Shown here piece by piece: positions 22,256-33,625 of a DNA stretch of 64,000 nucleotides. A model generated the notes under the pieces. It was not told the origin of the DNA and made no database searches. It worked only from the letters and a program-made list of their open reading frames with translations. The stretch spans positions 31,117,753-31,181,752 of the forward strand of contig CP141149.1 in the NCBI GenBank assembly GCA_035235625.1, given 5' to 3'. Numbering within the stretch: the stretch's first letter is position 1; each line of letters opens with the position of its first letter. A program made the translations under genes and the position numbers. Origin of the DNA: Saururus chinensis. Its lineage: Eukaryota > Streptophyta > Magnoliopsida > Piperales > Saururaceae.

Positions 22256-25200
22256 ATGCAGCCTCCTAGGGTTTCAGAGGAAGGGAAAGACCCATCTGCC
22301 AGGTCCTTATCTCGGGTCTTCCCTCTTTTTCTCCTGAAATTCTTCCTCCTCTTCCTCGCACTGGGCGTTGTATTTTCTGTAATGATCATGTATAGGAGCC
22401 CCCGATTTTTCTATGTACAAGATGTGATCTCCACTAGCACTGGAAATTCCTTTTGTGAAGAACTCAACACTCTTAAACGTTGGATTGAGCCCCCATCAAA
22501 TTTAATGCATAAGTTGAGCGATGAAGAGCTGCTTTGGAGGGCATCTTTTGTTCCTCGAGTGAAGAAGTATCCCTTCAAGATGGTTCCGAAGATTGCATTT
22601 ATGTTTCTCACAAAGGGACCAATGCCACTTCACGCACTCTGGGAACAATTCTTTAAAGGTCATGAGAAGTTTTACTCGATCTATATTCACTCCCTGCCAT
22701 CTTACAATCCTAATTATCCACCAACGTCTGTTTTCTATGAAAGGCAGATTCCTAGCAAGGTACAATCTATTTTCTTATCATAAATCATTCATATATATGT
22801 TAAGAAATTTGATATGCAGTGTTGGTCTTTAGGTTTTGATGTGTCTTCACATGACAGTTTTTCGCTTCACTTTTGCTATGGAAGCAAAGTAGTAAAATGG
22901 TGTTCTTTTAGTTGGTAATTGGTGTATGACTTCTCATCTTATTGCTCAAAGTAGACTTGGTGATTGTTATTTTCCCTGACAGGTATTTGATCTCGTTTGA
23001 ACTTCTTGTAGTATATTATATTAAGACACAATTGTTCTCGATGATTACAACACATGGTTTAAAAGATTTTTGACAGAAGTTCACAATCAACATTTCAATT
23101 TTCTGGTGCGCATACAAAATTACCGACTATTCTCTGGCAAGCCTTTTTGTCCATACTTGCATAATTAAATGGGAGCTGAGCCAAGGATGTTAGGGCTATA
23201 ATGTAATAGATGTTGTTCCAAGATTTTTAAAAAAATTTAAAATAATGTTTTTATGGACATTTTTTTATCTAATTTATTATTCTGTTCACATGGCTTACCA
23301 ATTATTGTTGAGACAAGAAGTAGATGGTGATTGTTGATTTTCCAATTTTCACTAACGTGTAAATATTCCTTTCATTACTCCAATGCATTTTAAAATGAAT
23401 GCAACAGATGCTAGTGTGTGTAATCTAAACGACAATTCTGCATAGAATAATTACTCAAAAAAAAACATATACCAAGCACAAAGATTTAATAGAAAACAGA
23501 CAAGTATATATACTAAAGAGTAAATAACTGTTGTTAGCTGGTTAGTTCTATTGGATCCATCTACTTAATATTGAATGACAAGTGATCAAATTCTGTGGGA
23601 TATAAATTTACCCTGGAATCAGCTGTCTCCTGTCTCTAGAAATGGACGTGAAGGTTAATATACATTTCATCACATCTGATCATTCATATTGTAATCATAA
23701 TTATGATGAAAATATGCTAGAGTGGAGGTGTAAGATCCATGTCATTTACCTCAAATTGTTGTGAAAAGGTGCTTCTCGAGACATCTGATCATTACGTCTG
23801 ACAATAACTCCAGAAAGGGATGGAAAGCTTGTTTCGGTGGCATCGAATTTGAATACCATTCAATAATTACAATTAAGTTTCATGCCTATCCATTTGTGTA
23901 CTTTCGATTAATTTATTTTTGTATATTAAAAGAACCAGGGATACTTAATGCAATGGTTACCAAAAAAAAAGAACATAATAATAGTTGAGTATGATTATGA
24001 TCCTTGTAGAATGCCAATGTCAAGCATGCACCTCATTTTAGCTTTTGCAATTCTGTACACAGGTAATCTTTTTTGCTTTTGATTTGAGTATAATGTGTCC
24101 ATTTAATAGTACTTAGCTCTGGTTAAGTAGAAGAACTTTTTAATTTATTTCACAAACATCATCAGGGTTGTTTTCTGATAATAGCGACTTTTCTGCTTTT
24201 GGTGCTTTTATTATGTACAAAAATGATGATTTATATGTGACATGTTCCATCCTTAACCATTCTCCTGAGTTTATGATCATTGTTTATACTCCCTTCTTCT
24301 TATATTAATAGCTACATTTAGAAAATAGAGGTTTTTATCGAATGGTGAAACCCACTTCTCTAAGAGAAGAGAAAATAAGCTTGCCCAACCACTTCAATTG
24401 AACAAAATGGAGCTATTAATATGGAACATTTTTTTTTTGCCGAAGAAGCTATTAGTATGGGCAGAGTGAGTATTTCTTTAACTTCAATACTGGGGCATGG
24501 CTTCTTTGACTAGTGTTCTTTCTGTTGTATTTTTACTATTTATTGTTTAGATTATTAACTTTATTTTTGAACTCCAAAGGGGGTTGTTACAATGCATATG
24601 ATATTATTGTATCTCCAAAGTAACTCTTCTTACTTTAATTCATCACATATTTTAATGTGGTCTGCTCCTGCAGGTGTCGGAGTGGGGTCGAATGAGCATG
24701 TGTGATGCTGAAAGACGACTTCTAGCAAATGCATTGCTTGATATCTCAAATGAATGGTTTGTGCTCCTCTCTGAGTCATGCATACCTCTGTTTAGCTTCA
24801 ACATAACCTACAATTACTTAATAAAATCTCGCCATGAATTCATGGGCTCGTTTGATGACCACGGACCCCATGGAAGAGGCCGGTATAATTTGCTCATGGC
24901 ACCAGAAGTCAACATCACAGATTGGCGTAAAGGGTCCCAGTGGTTTGCCGTCAGTCGCAAGCTTGCTGTTTACATAGTTGCAGATAACAAATATTACCGC
25001 AAGTTTAAAGAGTTCTGCAGACCCCCGTGCTATGTGGATGAGCATTATTTTCCGACTATGTTGTCTATAGAAGTGCCGCAGCTCCTGGCTAACAGAAGTG
25101 TGACATCCGTGGATTGGTCGAGGGGTGGAGCCCATCCTGCAACTTTTGGTGTGGCTGATATTACTAAACCATTTCTGATGAGACTTGTGGGGGGTCAGAG

Positions 25201-25330
25201 TTGCTCATATAATAACCAGCAGACAACAGTCTGTTTCCTCTTTGCAAGGAAGTTTGCACCGAGTTCTTTACAACCTCTGTTAGAGTTGGCGCCCAAGGTT
25301 CTAGGATATGGAGGAAAAGAAACATCATGA
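22256..25330 (+). CDS. GT14 'Branch' (BC10/DUF266-like) glycosyltransferase
   Basis: A type II Golgi-type membrane enzyme of CAZy family GT14, related to core-2/I-branching N-acetylglucosaminyltransferases. The acceptor of the plant members is not settled; rice BC10 affects cell walls. Two exons, 22256-22759 and 24674-25330, join in frame at AAG|GTGTCG to give 386 residues, the usual family length. Residues 20-48 form the signal anchor (PLFLLKFFLLFLALGVVF). The Branch domain starts near 88 (KIAFMFLTKGPMPLHALWE) and includes DAERRLLANALLDISNEWFV, FVLLSESCIPL, MGSFDD, WRKGSQWFAVSRKLA, PPCYVDEHYFPTML, VDWSRGGAHPATF and a final CFLFARKFAP. The start is the first ATG followed by a basic residue before the anchor. 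The 1.9 kb intron holds an RTE fragment and a Stowaway MITE. No sign of damage. Confidence 0.92.
23700..24003 (+). mobile_element. 5'-truncated RTE-type LINE tail in the GT14 intron
   Basis: GGAGGTGTAAGATCCATGTC and the following bases match the 3' end of the LINE at 42910-44032 (GGAGGCGTAAGATCCATGTC). The copy ends in TATGATTATGAT-type short repeats, as RTE elements do. The 5' limit is approximate. Confidence 0.6.
24289..24470. mobile_element. Stowaway MITE in the GT14 intron, 182 bp
   Basis: Ends CTCCCTTCTTCTTATATTAA and, reversed, CTCACTCTGCCCATACTAATAG, flanked by the dinucleotide TA on both sides (24287-24288 and 24471-24472). TA duplication and CTCCCTC-type ends are the Stowaway (Tc1/mariner) signature. 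Copies of the same family lie at 35944-36117/39427-39448 and around 40036-40110. Confidence 0.75.
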
Positions 25331-27101
25331 GATGGCATCTGCAGGCAGACCTTGAGATATTGTGGGTCTTTGCTGCCATGAGCTTACGGTGGGTTTTGGG
25401 ACTCAGGGGCTTCTGTTATTTGCCACCGTGTTTCGTCAAGATTGTTTTGTTGTACAGTGAAACAAACATAACGACAGTCGGCATAGGTTTACTGTTACAC
25501 TCGAGTTTAGTTATGAATAATAGCAAGGAAATGTTAATTTGATAGTTTCTATAGTGAATAATTGATCAATATGGATGATCTGAGCTAGCATTGGACAAAT
25601 TTGTCTCTGCAGCAGTTGCTCTTTTTGCTTGGCATACTACTGAATGTTGATGAATCCCGATTAACAATAGGGGAGGGACAAATTTCATTTATAATAATAA
25701 TATTCATCATAAAAAGAGAAGCCGAACTTGATGACAAGAAGCCAAAATTCAACATTTGTAGCTGTCTAGGTGCTATGATGGACGTATCTCCTCTGGCCGG
25801 TTAAGCCCGTGATCCATTAAAGGCCTCTGCTTTCTTCCGCCCCTTCTATCCTCCACAGCCTATGGTTATCCTTTGGGTCTATGGTTTGATGTCCTCTATG
25901 GCAAGGGTGATCTTTTGTTACTGCCAACAACCCCATTGAGCTTTCGGATCTTTTGGTTGCCGTCTGTTTGTTGAGTTTCCTCCTTGTGTTATGCATAACA
26001 TAGGTGAAATTTGTGCATTGATTGGCTGGTCGTAGCCTTCTTTTGGTTTAAGTATTTCTCTAGTTTAATAGAAAGCTTGTTATAAAAAAAGAAAGAATAA
26101 GAATCCAAATTCCACATCGGAGGTCTTATGAGGAAAGTATATCCTTGCCGGTAGCCCCTGCTCCGTTGGTTTTCTTTGCAAGTGGCTCTTGAATCGAATA
26201 TCAAGTGGACATGCATTTCTTAAATCTTCTCTTTGAAGAGCCCCCAACGTATTACTCTTTTGGGAAGAATTTTTGGTGCACTTGTATGTGCCCTTCATGG
26301 GAAAAGGCGGGCGAGGCGTCAATCCTCAGATGTACAGCAAAGATACACATTAGAGCCCAAAGCACTGTACCATCCATTTTGGAGATCGCGGCTTGTACGC
26401 CCTTCACCATGAATGTGATTCTGGGATTTTCTCGTCACATGCCTTGACCCAAATGCTCTTTTGTTTCATGGACCACGACAACGGGCAGTTGAAATAGAGT
26501 CCGCCCACATGTCTCGTAGAAGACGACGGCCGTTCTGGTCGATACTCAGGAAGCATAAGTATTTTTTATGCTTTGTGACGAAAGCTTATTTTTTAGGCTT
26601 TGTATCGAACGCTTGAGAACTATTTATTTTTTAGATGCTCGTACGATTAGTCAGTACTATTAATACTAACGTGAGTTAACACATACGCCATTTATATGAA
26701 ATATCAATGGCCTCTGTATTCCTTACACTGGACGCATATAATTGGCAAGGAGTATTAAAAACTCCGCAGGAGAGAGGACGCATATAATTGGCGAGGAGTA
26801 TTAAAAACTCCGTAGGAGAGAGGCGCTCTTCAGAGCTGGGAGTTTGGACGGTAGTACTCTGTGATCAATCTAATCGTCCATGGTCCTTTATGTTATTTTT
26901 GTACCTTTGTAAATATGGTGATGAAAAACCTTACTTGAAGTTTTATGATCAAATTAAGCACATTGTTTTGTTTTTAAGACAGACTTTGTCATTTTTAATA
27001 GTCCTTAAGACTCTTGGGCGTTTGTATTTTAGGATAAGATGATCAACCACATACTATAGAAGTACCTCAAACACAGTATATGCAACGAACCACAGTATAT
27101 A
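25331..27101. other. 3' flank of the GT14 gene and intergenic DNA
   Basis: I see no further gene. 25331 onward is the probable 3' UTR. The short frames at 25601-26447 lack domains. The only clear structure is the tandem duplication at 26731-26822. Confidence 0.5.
26731..26822. repeat. 46-bp tandem duplication, two copies
   Basis: GGACGCATATAATTGGC followed by AAGGAGTATTAAAAACTCCG appears twice back to back with three substitutions. Each unit contains a small inverted repeat, GGAGTATTAAAAACTCC. Confidence 0.85.
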
Positions 27102-27662
27102 TGTTCTCACAGAAAGGGAAATAGACGGAAATCCAGAATCGGATTATTGGAGAAATTGTTTTCAATGATTTTATACAAAATCCCGTTGAAGACACTCTTT
27201 CCCATTTAAACAATGCGTCTATCCGTTAACGGACATATTCTTTAGTAAAATCAAACCAGGCCTGTTTTGGTTAAATGAAAATCAAACCAAATAAATAGAA
27301 AACCAAACCAAATGAAGTTTGGTTAAAAGAAAACCAAACAAACGCGTGTGGGTTAGCCCACCTAAGTGCATGAGTCCAACATGTCTCTCCCTCACAAAAG
27401 TGGGTTGGCCCAAAGGCCTAACTTGAAAGACTAAGCTTGTGCTTTATATACCAACAATATCACCTTCTTTTAGGCGATGTGGGACTATTTACTCATTCAA
27501 CCAATTCACTTGTGTGATTATCATTTAATACAAAGTGGGCTTGGGCTCTCTCTACCATATGAGTTTGACCCACATAAGTAATATAGGCTTAACCCACATA
27601 AATATCATGTTCGCCTTAATAATATGGGCTTAACCCATTAAATTTATTACCCACTTCTAACA
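27102..27662 (-). mobile_element. Possible solo copia-type LTR, 561 bp
   Basis: Bounded by TGTTCTCACAG and CACTTCTAACA (TG...CA). Inside, GCGATGTGGGACTATTT is a phrase typical of plant copia LTRs. The flanks (ATATA and CCCCA) do not match, so the target duplication is absent or decayed. Confidence 0.35.
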
Positions 27663-27689
27663 CCCCAACCGTTTGCAACTTTTGCAACT

Positions 27690-27986
27690 GAATTGGCCAC
27701 ATGGTGTTTCTCTAGGTTGGTGAGACCATGGGAGCCCATCTTCCTATCGTCACCAAACTCCTTCTCACTCAACAAAATATCTAACATCACACAAGTTCCA
27801 CGCTCTTAATCTGATCTAGTTTATTGCCAAAAGCCACAAAAAGATGTTTATGAAGCAAACTTCATCTATACATAAAATTAGAATCTGAGGAACATGTTCA
27901 TCCACCTATAAGTTTATTTTGGTAGGGAGTTCAAGATACATGCCCGCTCCTACATGTGTCTTCTGCTGCTCCATGGCTCTTACTGC
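27690..27986 (+). pseudogene. 5' remnant of a duplicated ILR1-like gene (promoter, leader, first codons)
   Basis: It aligns through its length with 41110-41400. Shared phrases include GAGACCATGG, TTATTGCCAAA, AAAGATGTTTA(T/C)GAAGC, TAGGGAG(T/C)TCAAGA and CTCCATGGCTCT. The start codon at 27973 is kept, but the reading is cut after four codons by the copia LTR that begins at 27987. The missing exons 1-4 are not found in the window; the last exon reappears at 33140. Confidence 0.8.
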
Positions 27987-28132
27987 TGTGGAATCGGGGT
28001 CCACCCCATGAGTGGGCCCCACCTACGAATTGATATACCCATAGGAAATCAACCGGAACGAGATTTTTAGAGTGTGTAAAGATGAAATTCCAAAGTGTGG
28101 AATGATGGTTCGGTGGTGCACTTGAAACGGAA

Positions 28133-28140
28133 TATAAAAG
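28133..28140 (+). promoter_or_regulatory. Copia LTR TATA box
   Basis: TATAAAAG about 147 bp into the copia LTR, the expected place for the retroelement core promoter. Confidence 0.45.
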
Positions 28141-29164
28141 GCCAGAAGTTATTTCGGAATGAAGGTAGTATGTGAAACGAAACAGAGATGTTTTTCCTGT
28201 ATGCACAAAATGAAACAGAGCCAGAAGTTTTTTATTCCTTGGTGTGTGCGTGAACAGAGAAAGAGGAGGACAACTATGTGAGAGGTTTTTGTTATGGCAA
28301 GCGACACCAGAATGGGAGATTCTCATCATCTTCATCCTAGTTATTTAGATTAGTTTTTTCAAAGTTCAAGGGTGCATCTTTTGTGCAAGGGAAGAAAAAG
28401 AGAAAACTCAACGACTTCTCAGGTTTTCCATACTCTGTGGTTTTTTATTTATCTTTGTGATAAATGATTGATCTATAAGAGAGAGAATTAAACCTCTTTG
28501 AAGGTTTAATTGTGGTTGTATTAAACCTTATTATAGTGGATTGCTTGATTGGGCTGATTCTGTCACGCCCTGGCGATGCCCGACCCGAGCCGAACCCGGT
28601 CCAGGGGCCGGTCAAGCGCGCAGGGGCGACGAAGTGAAAATTGAGAAATGATCTAGCGGAAGACTTAACCCTAACCACGAGCTATTAACAAAAACACGGA
28701 GTGCGCACAATCCTTTGAGCAAGAGTAAACAAAAGGGAAGGAAAAGGTGTTGCTTATCACAAAGTAAACAACAATCTCAAAACCCACAAGCTTAGTTAAG
28801 TAAAGCCCACACCGGCTCAAAATAAGTTATAAGCATCACAACGGTAAAATAAGACATAAATCCAAAACAAGAACCCTACACAAAGGTCCTGAACAACATC
28901 ATAACTAAGGAAAATAAACGACACAAAGAACTCCACGATCATATCCAAGCCACCTCCGACCTTTCCTCAAAGAGGCGATCCTCTCCGTCTGCGTGTTGCA
29001 CCACGCAGCCCCAAATCAAAACACCAAAGAGGGGTGAGTTTAACAAACTCAGCAATGGTTTTAATATCACTAACAACATCGAAAAATACGATAGCATAGC
29101 GATATAATCATTCAAATCAACGAATTACATGGTGCATCATTTTCTGATCACACATACATATCAC

Positions 29165-29645
29165 CTAACACTGTATCATAGTGCATAATCAACCTGCATG
29201 GATGTATCTCTAACATACATATTTTACATGCATAACATCAACATCAACCTGCATGGATGTATCTCTAACATACATATTCCAACATGCATAACATCAACAT
29301 CAACCTGCATGGATGTATCTCTAACATACATATTCCCACATGCATAACATCAACATCAACCTGCATAGATGTATCTCTAACATACATATTCCACATGCAT
29401 AACATCAACATCAACCTGCATGGATGTATCTCTAACATACATATTCCCACATGCATAACATCAACATCAACCTGCATGGATGTATCTCTAACATACATAT
29501 TCCACATGCATAACATCAACATCAACCTGCATGGATGTATCTCTAACATACATATTCCAATATGCACAACATCAACATCAACCTACATGGATGTATCTCT
29601 AACATACATATTCCCACATACATAACATCAATATCAACCTCCATC
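29165..29645 (-). repeat. 56-bp minisatellite, ~8 copies, in LTR copy B
   Basis: Units with AACATCAACATCAACCTGCA followed by TGGATGTATCTCTAACATAC repeat about eight times. Units alternate between TTCCACATG and TTCCCACATG, giving 56 and 57 bases. Confidence 0.9.
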
Positions 29646-30884
29646 AAGGAGTAATCACACATTAACATCACACAGATGGGAGCATAGACAAGGCCACGAA
29701 GGCGTGTCATGGTCCAAAATTCTACACAAGAATTCAAGAAAGATCGGGGTTGTCAATCCCTAATACTGCTTGCCCTGGACGATCCTGGCCAAGGATGTCC
29801 CATTCTCACACAGAGAATCTAGAGCAGGGGTGTTCGCCCAGGGACATCTCCTGCGGAGGGAAGAGCCCGAGTTCTCACACAGAGAACCCTAGAACACGTG
29901 GTAGCGGGGTGCACACGGCATACCACACTGGATTCTCAGGGTCCAGATGACACACATAATAACATTCTCACAATCCGCAAGATAAGTACACAACTCGTCC
30001 CCACATCATTCTATTTAACAATACTCAACCCGGGGAGTGCACTCGTTTTACACAGGAACTTCAAATCGTCCCACACAGGAACTTCAAATCAAAATATGTC
30101 CTTTCAGACCAATCAACTTACGATTAATCCACAACCGATCAATCCGGCACACAATTCCATCACATTGCATCCAATCGGTCAAATTCGATTAATCACGATG
30201 AAGCCTCATTTGGAAATCCATTTTCATGATGCGTGCAACATGGTACATGCGTAGGCAAAGCATACATGAATCCTAATCCATGATAAGTGCTCTCACCAGC
30301 CCCTAATGCATCATTCATAATCACAATATTAAGCTTTAACATCATCATTTAACCCCACATGTGTGTGTATCTAGTAGAAGCATTTCACGTAATACATGCC
30401 ATCATGCTTGAAATTAAACTCACTACCACACTACACATGTGAATTTTCATCTAAACATGAATTCCAGCGGAAATCATAGGAGAAGAATCGTTAAAATCAT
30501 AGCTAGATTCAAAACTCAACTACAAAGGCTAAACACATATAACATCACTCATTTCATCATTGAGTCATGGCATTCACCAACATTCACACACCATTAACCA
30601 CAATCTATCATGACAAATCAGTCCAACGATGATTGTAGTCCTACTGAAAATATGCTTAACCAAAGGGAAACAACCATTCATAATTTCAAGATAACAATTC
30701 CAACATCATGCCACAAAGCATAAGTCATTCCACCATCTCTAAGCATATATCTCAACTCCATAAACTCAATAGCATGCATTTCCAGTAGCCTAACATAGCT
30801 TAAAACACTCCACATTCATATAAAATTGGCAAGCTAAAGTGGAATCATCAAAATAGACATCATATGCACAACATACAATTTCCT

Positions 30885-30990
30885 GTGTAGCCGATCGATC
30901 GCCCTTCAGGCCATTCGATCGGTTACACGCAAAATTTCAAAATTTACAGTTCAACTGATCGATCGCCCTGCAGGGCCGATCGATCGCCAA
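30885..30990 (-). repeat. GATCGATCG palindrome module in LTR copy B
   Basis: Four GATCGATCG-like cores. The pair at 30957-30985 makes a 29-base near-perfect palindrome centred on CCCTGCAGGG. The equivalent module in copies A and C has changed arms. Confidence 0.8.
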
Positions 30991-32288
30991 CACGGCAGAA
31001 CAGTCATCTTCTTCCTTTCGCAAATCCAAAGCGAAACACCATAGATAACACTTCAAATCCACATCTAACACCCTAATCATCATCAAAAGTCCTCCTTGAC
31101 TTCCAGAATATCAAACTAAACCATAATAATGCAAAACCCTAAGAAATCGGGATTAAATAATTCTATTTTCTAATCTTACCATTAACACACTAAATCAAGC
31201 AAACCATTTCGAAATAAGCCAAAAATAGAGAGTTTTACCATGGATAAACAGAGATTTTGAAGACCCATTACCTCAGCACTTGATTAAGCTCGGATTGAAG
31301 AGTCACCCTTCTTGAAATCCTTGGAAACACAATGAGTTTGAATTAAACTCTAATATAAATCAATTTACCCAAGAAATCCCTAATTAAATCTTAGATCTAG
31401 GGCTTGTTGGTAGTACAAATCGAATTTTTAATGTTAGGGTTTGTAGTAAAACACAAATCAGTAGCTTTTGATGGTCAAAAACGAATTGAATTAAGGGGAA
31501 AATAGTAGATTTGGAAAAAATTAAGAAGAAAGCCATGGATTAGTGCTTAATTAGAGTAAGCTTACCTTAATCGGCTTCTAATTCGGGCCTAAGTGGGGAT
31601 TAGGCCAGCCCTCCTTCCTTAGCCTATTCCCAAAAATGGAAATGGCTCAGGTTTGCCCTTTTATAGTAAGGGTTGGGGTATACATAGGTAAGTTTTGGGG
31701 TGTAAATAGGAAAAGAGGCTAGAAGTGGGTATTTTGCAAATTTAAACACTGATTAAGCCTAATAAAATTGTGAAAATTTTTGTATGACCTTAAGTATATG
31801 TCTAGGTTCATTTTACCCAAAAATAAAATTTTTGACGGTGGGGCCCACAGGGGTCCCGCCAAAACCCTAATTTTTGGGAAAATAGTAAAAATTCCGAAAA
31901 ATCTAAAAAATTCACATTTGGTTTAAATTCATTTAAAACCACTAATGTTGAAGTTAATTTTGGTTAAAACCATCACAAACACTATTTATTTGACGAAATC
32001 ACCGAATAAGATCAGAAAACTTGTTAATCTCACGATAACCCATAATTAAAGAAAATCAAAACCCGGTTTAAAGATGAGGGTCCTTACAGATTCGCCCCGT
32101 AGTTTTTTACCCTTGATTTGAGGGGTTTTTCCACATTAAAATTTTGTGCCTCATTATCTATTCTGCTTGGTTGTTTGGTGATATATTTGCTGCATTTATT
32201 TTGTTGAAATATGACATTAGACATAAGGGATTTTCTATAGAACATCCCAACAAGTGGTATCAAAGAGAGGTTGTTTTATATTTCAGCA

Positions 32289-33000
32289 ATGGTAGAGGAT
32301 AAATACATAAAGATGGTTTTTCTTGATGGAAACAATTGGAATTATTGGAAGGGAAAAATGATAGATCTCTTTTATTTTAAGGATTTGTATGACCCTATTA
32401 CAGGTGTATAACCTACATAGATGACTGAAAAAGATTGGATAAGACTAGATTGGAAGGCTATGACTTATTTGAGATAGTGGGTGGATGAAGTTGTGTACCA
32501 CCATGTAACTGATGAATTGTCTGCAAAGGCAATTTAGGATAAGCATTTTGAAGTATATGAAAGAAAGACTGTAGGTAACAAGACTTTTCTGATAAAGAAA
32601 TTGATCAATTTGAAGTTTAAGGATGGAGGCAGTATTGGGGAACACTTGATTGAAATGAAGAGTATAATTAGCTAACTTGCTAGAATGAAGATGACTTTAG
32701 ATGATGAGTGGCAGGTTATTCTACTTCTTAGTTCCTTGCCAGACAGTTGGGAGACACTAGTTATTTCCTTAAACAATTTAGCTCTAGATGGGAAGTTGAC
32801 AATGGCCATAGTGACAAGCAGTCTGATAAATGAAGAATTGAGAAGAGAGTCATTGAAGCCAGCTTATGGGTCTCAAGCCTTGGTGTCAGAGGAAAATAAG
32901 GGCAGATCAAAAACCAAGGACAACTTTAAAAGGGACAATAGTAGAAGCAAATCCAAGTCTAGCAAATTTGATCGACTAGTGCTGGGCAGGTGCAGGAGTT
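32289..33000 (+). pseudogene. Copia gag fragment with stop codons
   Basis: Reads MVEDKYIKMVFLDGNNWNYW-like at the start, then several in-frame stops, then LDDEWQVILLLSSLPDSWETL, a signature of the copia gag (UBN2 family). It ends in basic, serine-rich sequence before the zinc knuckle would begin, and then turns into G/A-rich simple sequence (33000-33120). Confidence 0.75.
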
Positions 33001-33139
33001 AAAGGAGAAGGGTGCCAGAGTTGAAGGAAAAGGGCACCGGAGTTGAAGGAGAAGGATGGGGGAGAAGAGGGAAAAAAGAAAAAAAAATTGATGAGGTAAA
33101 AAAGAAATGAGGGACACAAGGAAAAAAGTGGAGTTTGAA

Positions 33140-33625
33140 TAGTCACATTCTTCTTCTAAATGACATGTCATTCTTCCATGTGACTGTCAACAACAAAGAA
33201 TTACACGAGCTCTTTCAGAAAGTGGCAATAGATATGTTGGTTGCGGAGGAATTTTCATTCTTTGCAGATGTGATACCTGGATATTATTTCTTTCCAGGAA
33301 TGAAGAACGAGTCACAAGGGCCACTGTCATCTGGTCACTCTCCCTACTTCACGGTCAATGAAGATGCACTTCCTTATGGTGCCGCATTACACGCTTCTTT
33401 AGCTACAAAATACCTCCTCCAATACCATCCTTCCAAGACATATGCCAAAGCCAAGGTTGACGACGAGCTATAAAGAAGTTGAGCTTTTGAAATTACCTCG
33501 GCGTGAAGCAAGGTTCACTCTACAAGTCATTACTAGCTGGGAAATCTAAATGGATAAGTACTTTTAAACCCCACTTTGTTATCAAGCCACCCCATTATTA
33601 TTATTGTTATTGTTATTATTATTAT
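33140..33625 (+). pseudogene. Last-exon remnant of the duplicated ILR1-like gene
   Basis: It aligns with exon 5 of the intact gene (45705-46055). Shared residues include [40 protein letters not shown] and [16 protein letters not shown]. The first part of the exon is missing. About 13 codons between DML and EEFSFF are deleted, taking the metal-binding loop region GSED with them. The C terminus reads DDEL instead of HDEL. The stop is at 33471-33473, and the following 150 bp are 3' UTR up to the Pack-MULE. Confidence 0.85.

Larger units (their letters stand above)
28561..32088 (-). mobile_element. Giant solo LTR, family 1 copy B, 3528 bp, exact TSD GATTC
   Basis: On the minus strand it starts TGTAAGGACCCTCATC and ends GGGCGTGACA. 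GATTC flanks both sides (28556-28560 and 32089-32093). It lies inside the copia LTR, so it is younger than that insertion. It has the family landmarks described for copy A, plus an expanded minisatellite (29200-29650). There is no internal retroelement coding sequence. The frames at 29265-29567 and 29284-29625 are translations of the repeat. Confidence 0.93.
27987..33000 (+). mobile_element. Truncated copia element: 5' LTR split by a solo LTR, plus gag piece
   Basis: The LTR starts TGTGGAATCGGGG at 27987, has a TATA box at 28133, is interrupted at 28561-32088, resumes at 32094 and ends CATCCCAACA at 32252. Its length without the insertion is about 733 bp. A primer-binding site follows at once (TGGTATCAAAG, 32255), the initiator-Met tRNA type of Ty1/Copia. 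A damaged gag follows (32289-33000). Protease, integrase, reverse transcriptase and the 3' LTR are all missing, so most of the element was deleted. Confidence 0.75.

Noticed and set aside
29265..29625. Open frames with regular repeats on both strands
   Set aside because: They are translations of the 56/57-base minisatellite; both strands are open, which reflects repeat composition and not coding.
29165..29645. CRISPR-like regular array
   Set aside because: Units are contiguous with no unique spacers, and the array lies in a plant LTR; it is a minisatellite.
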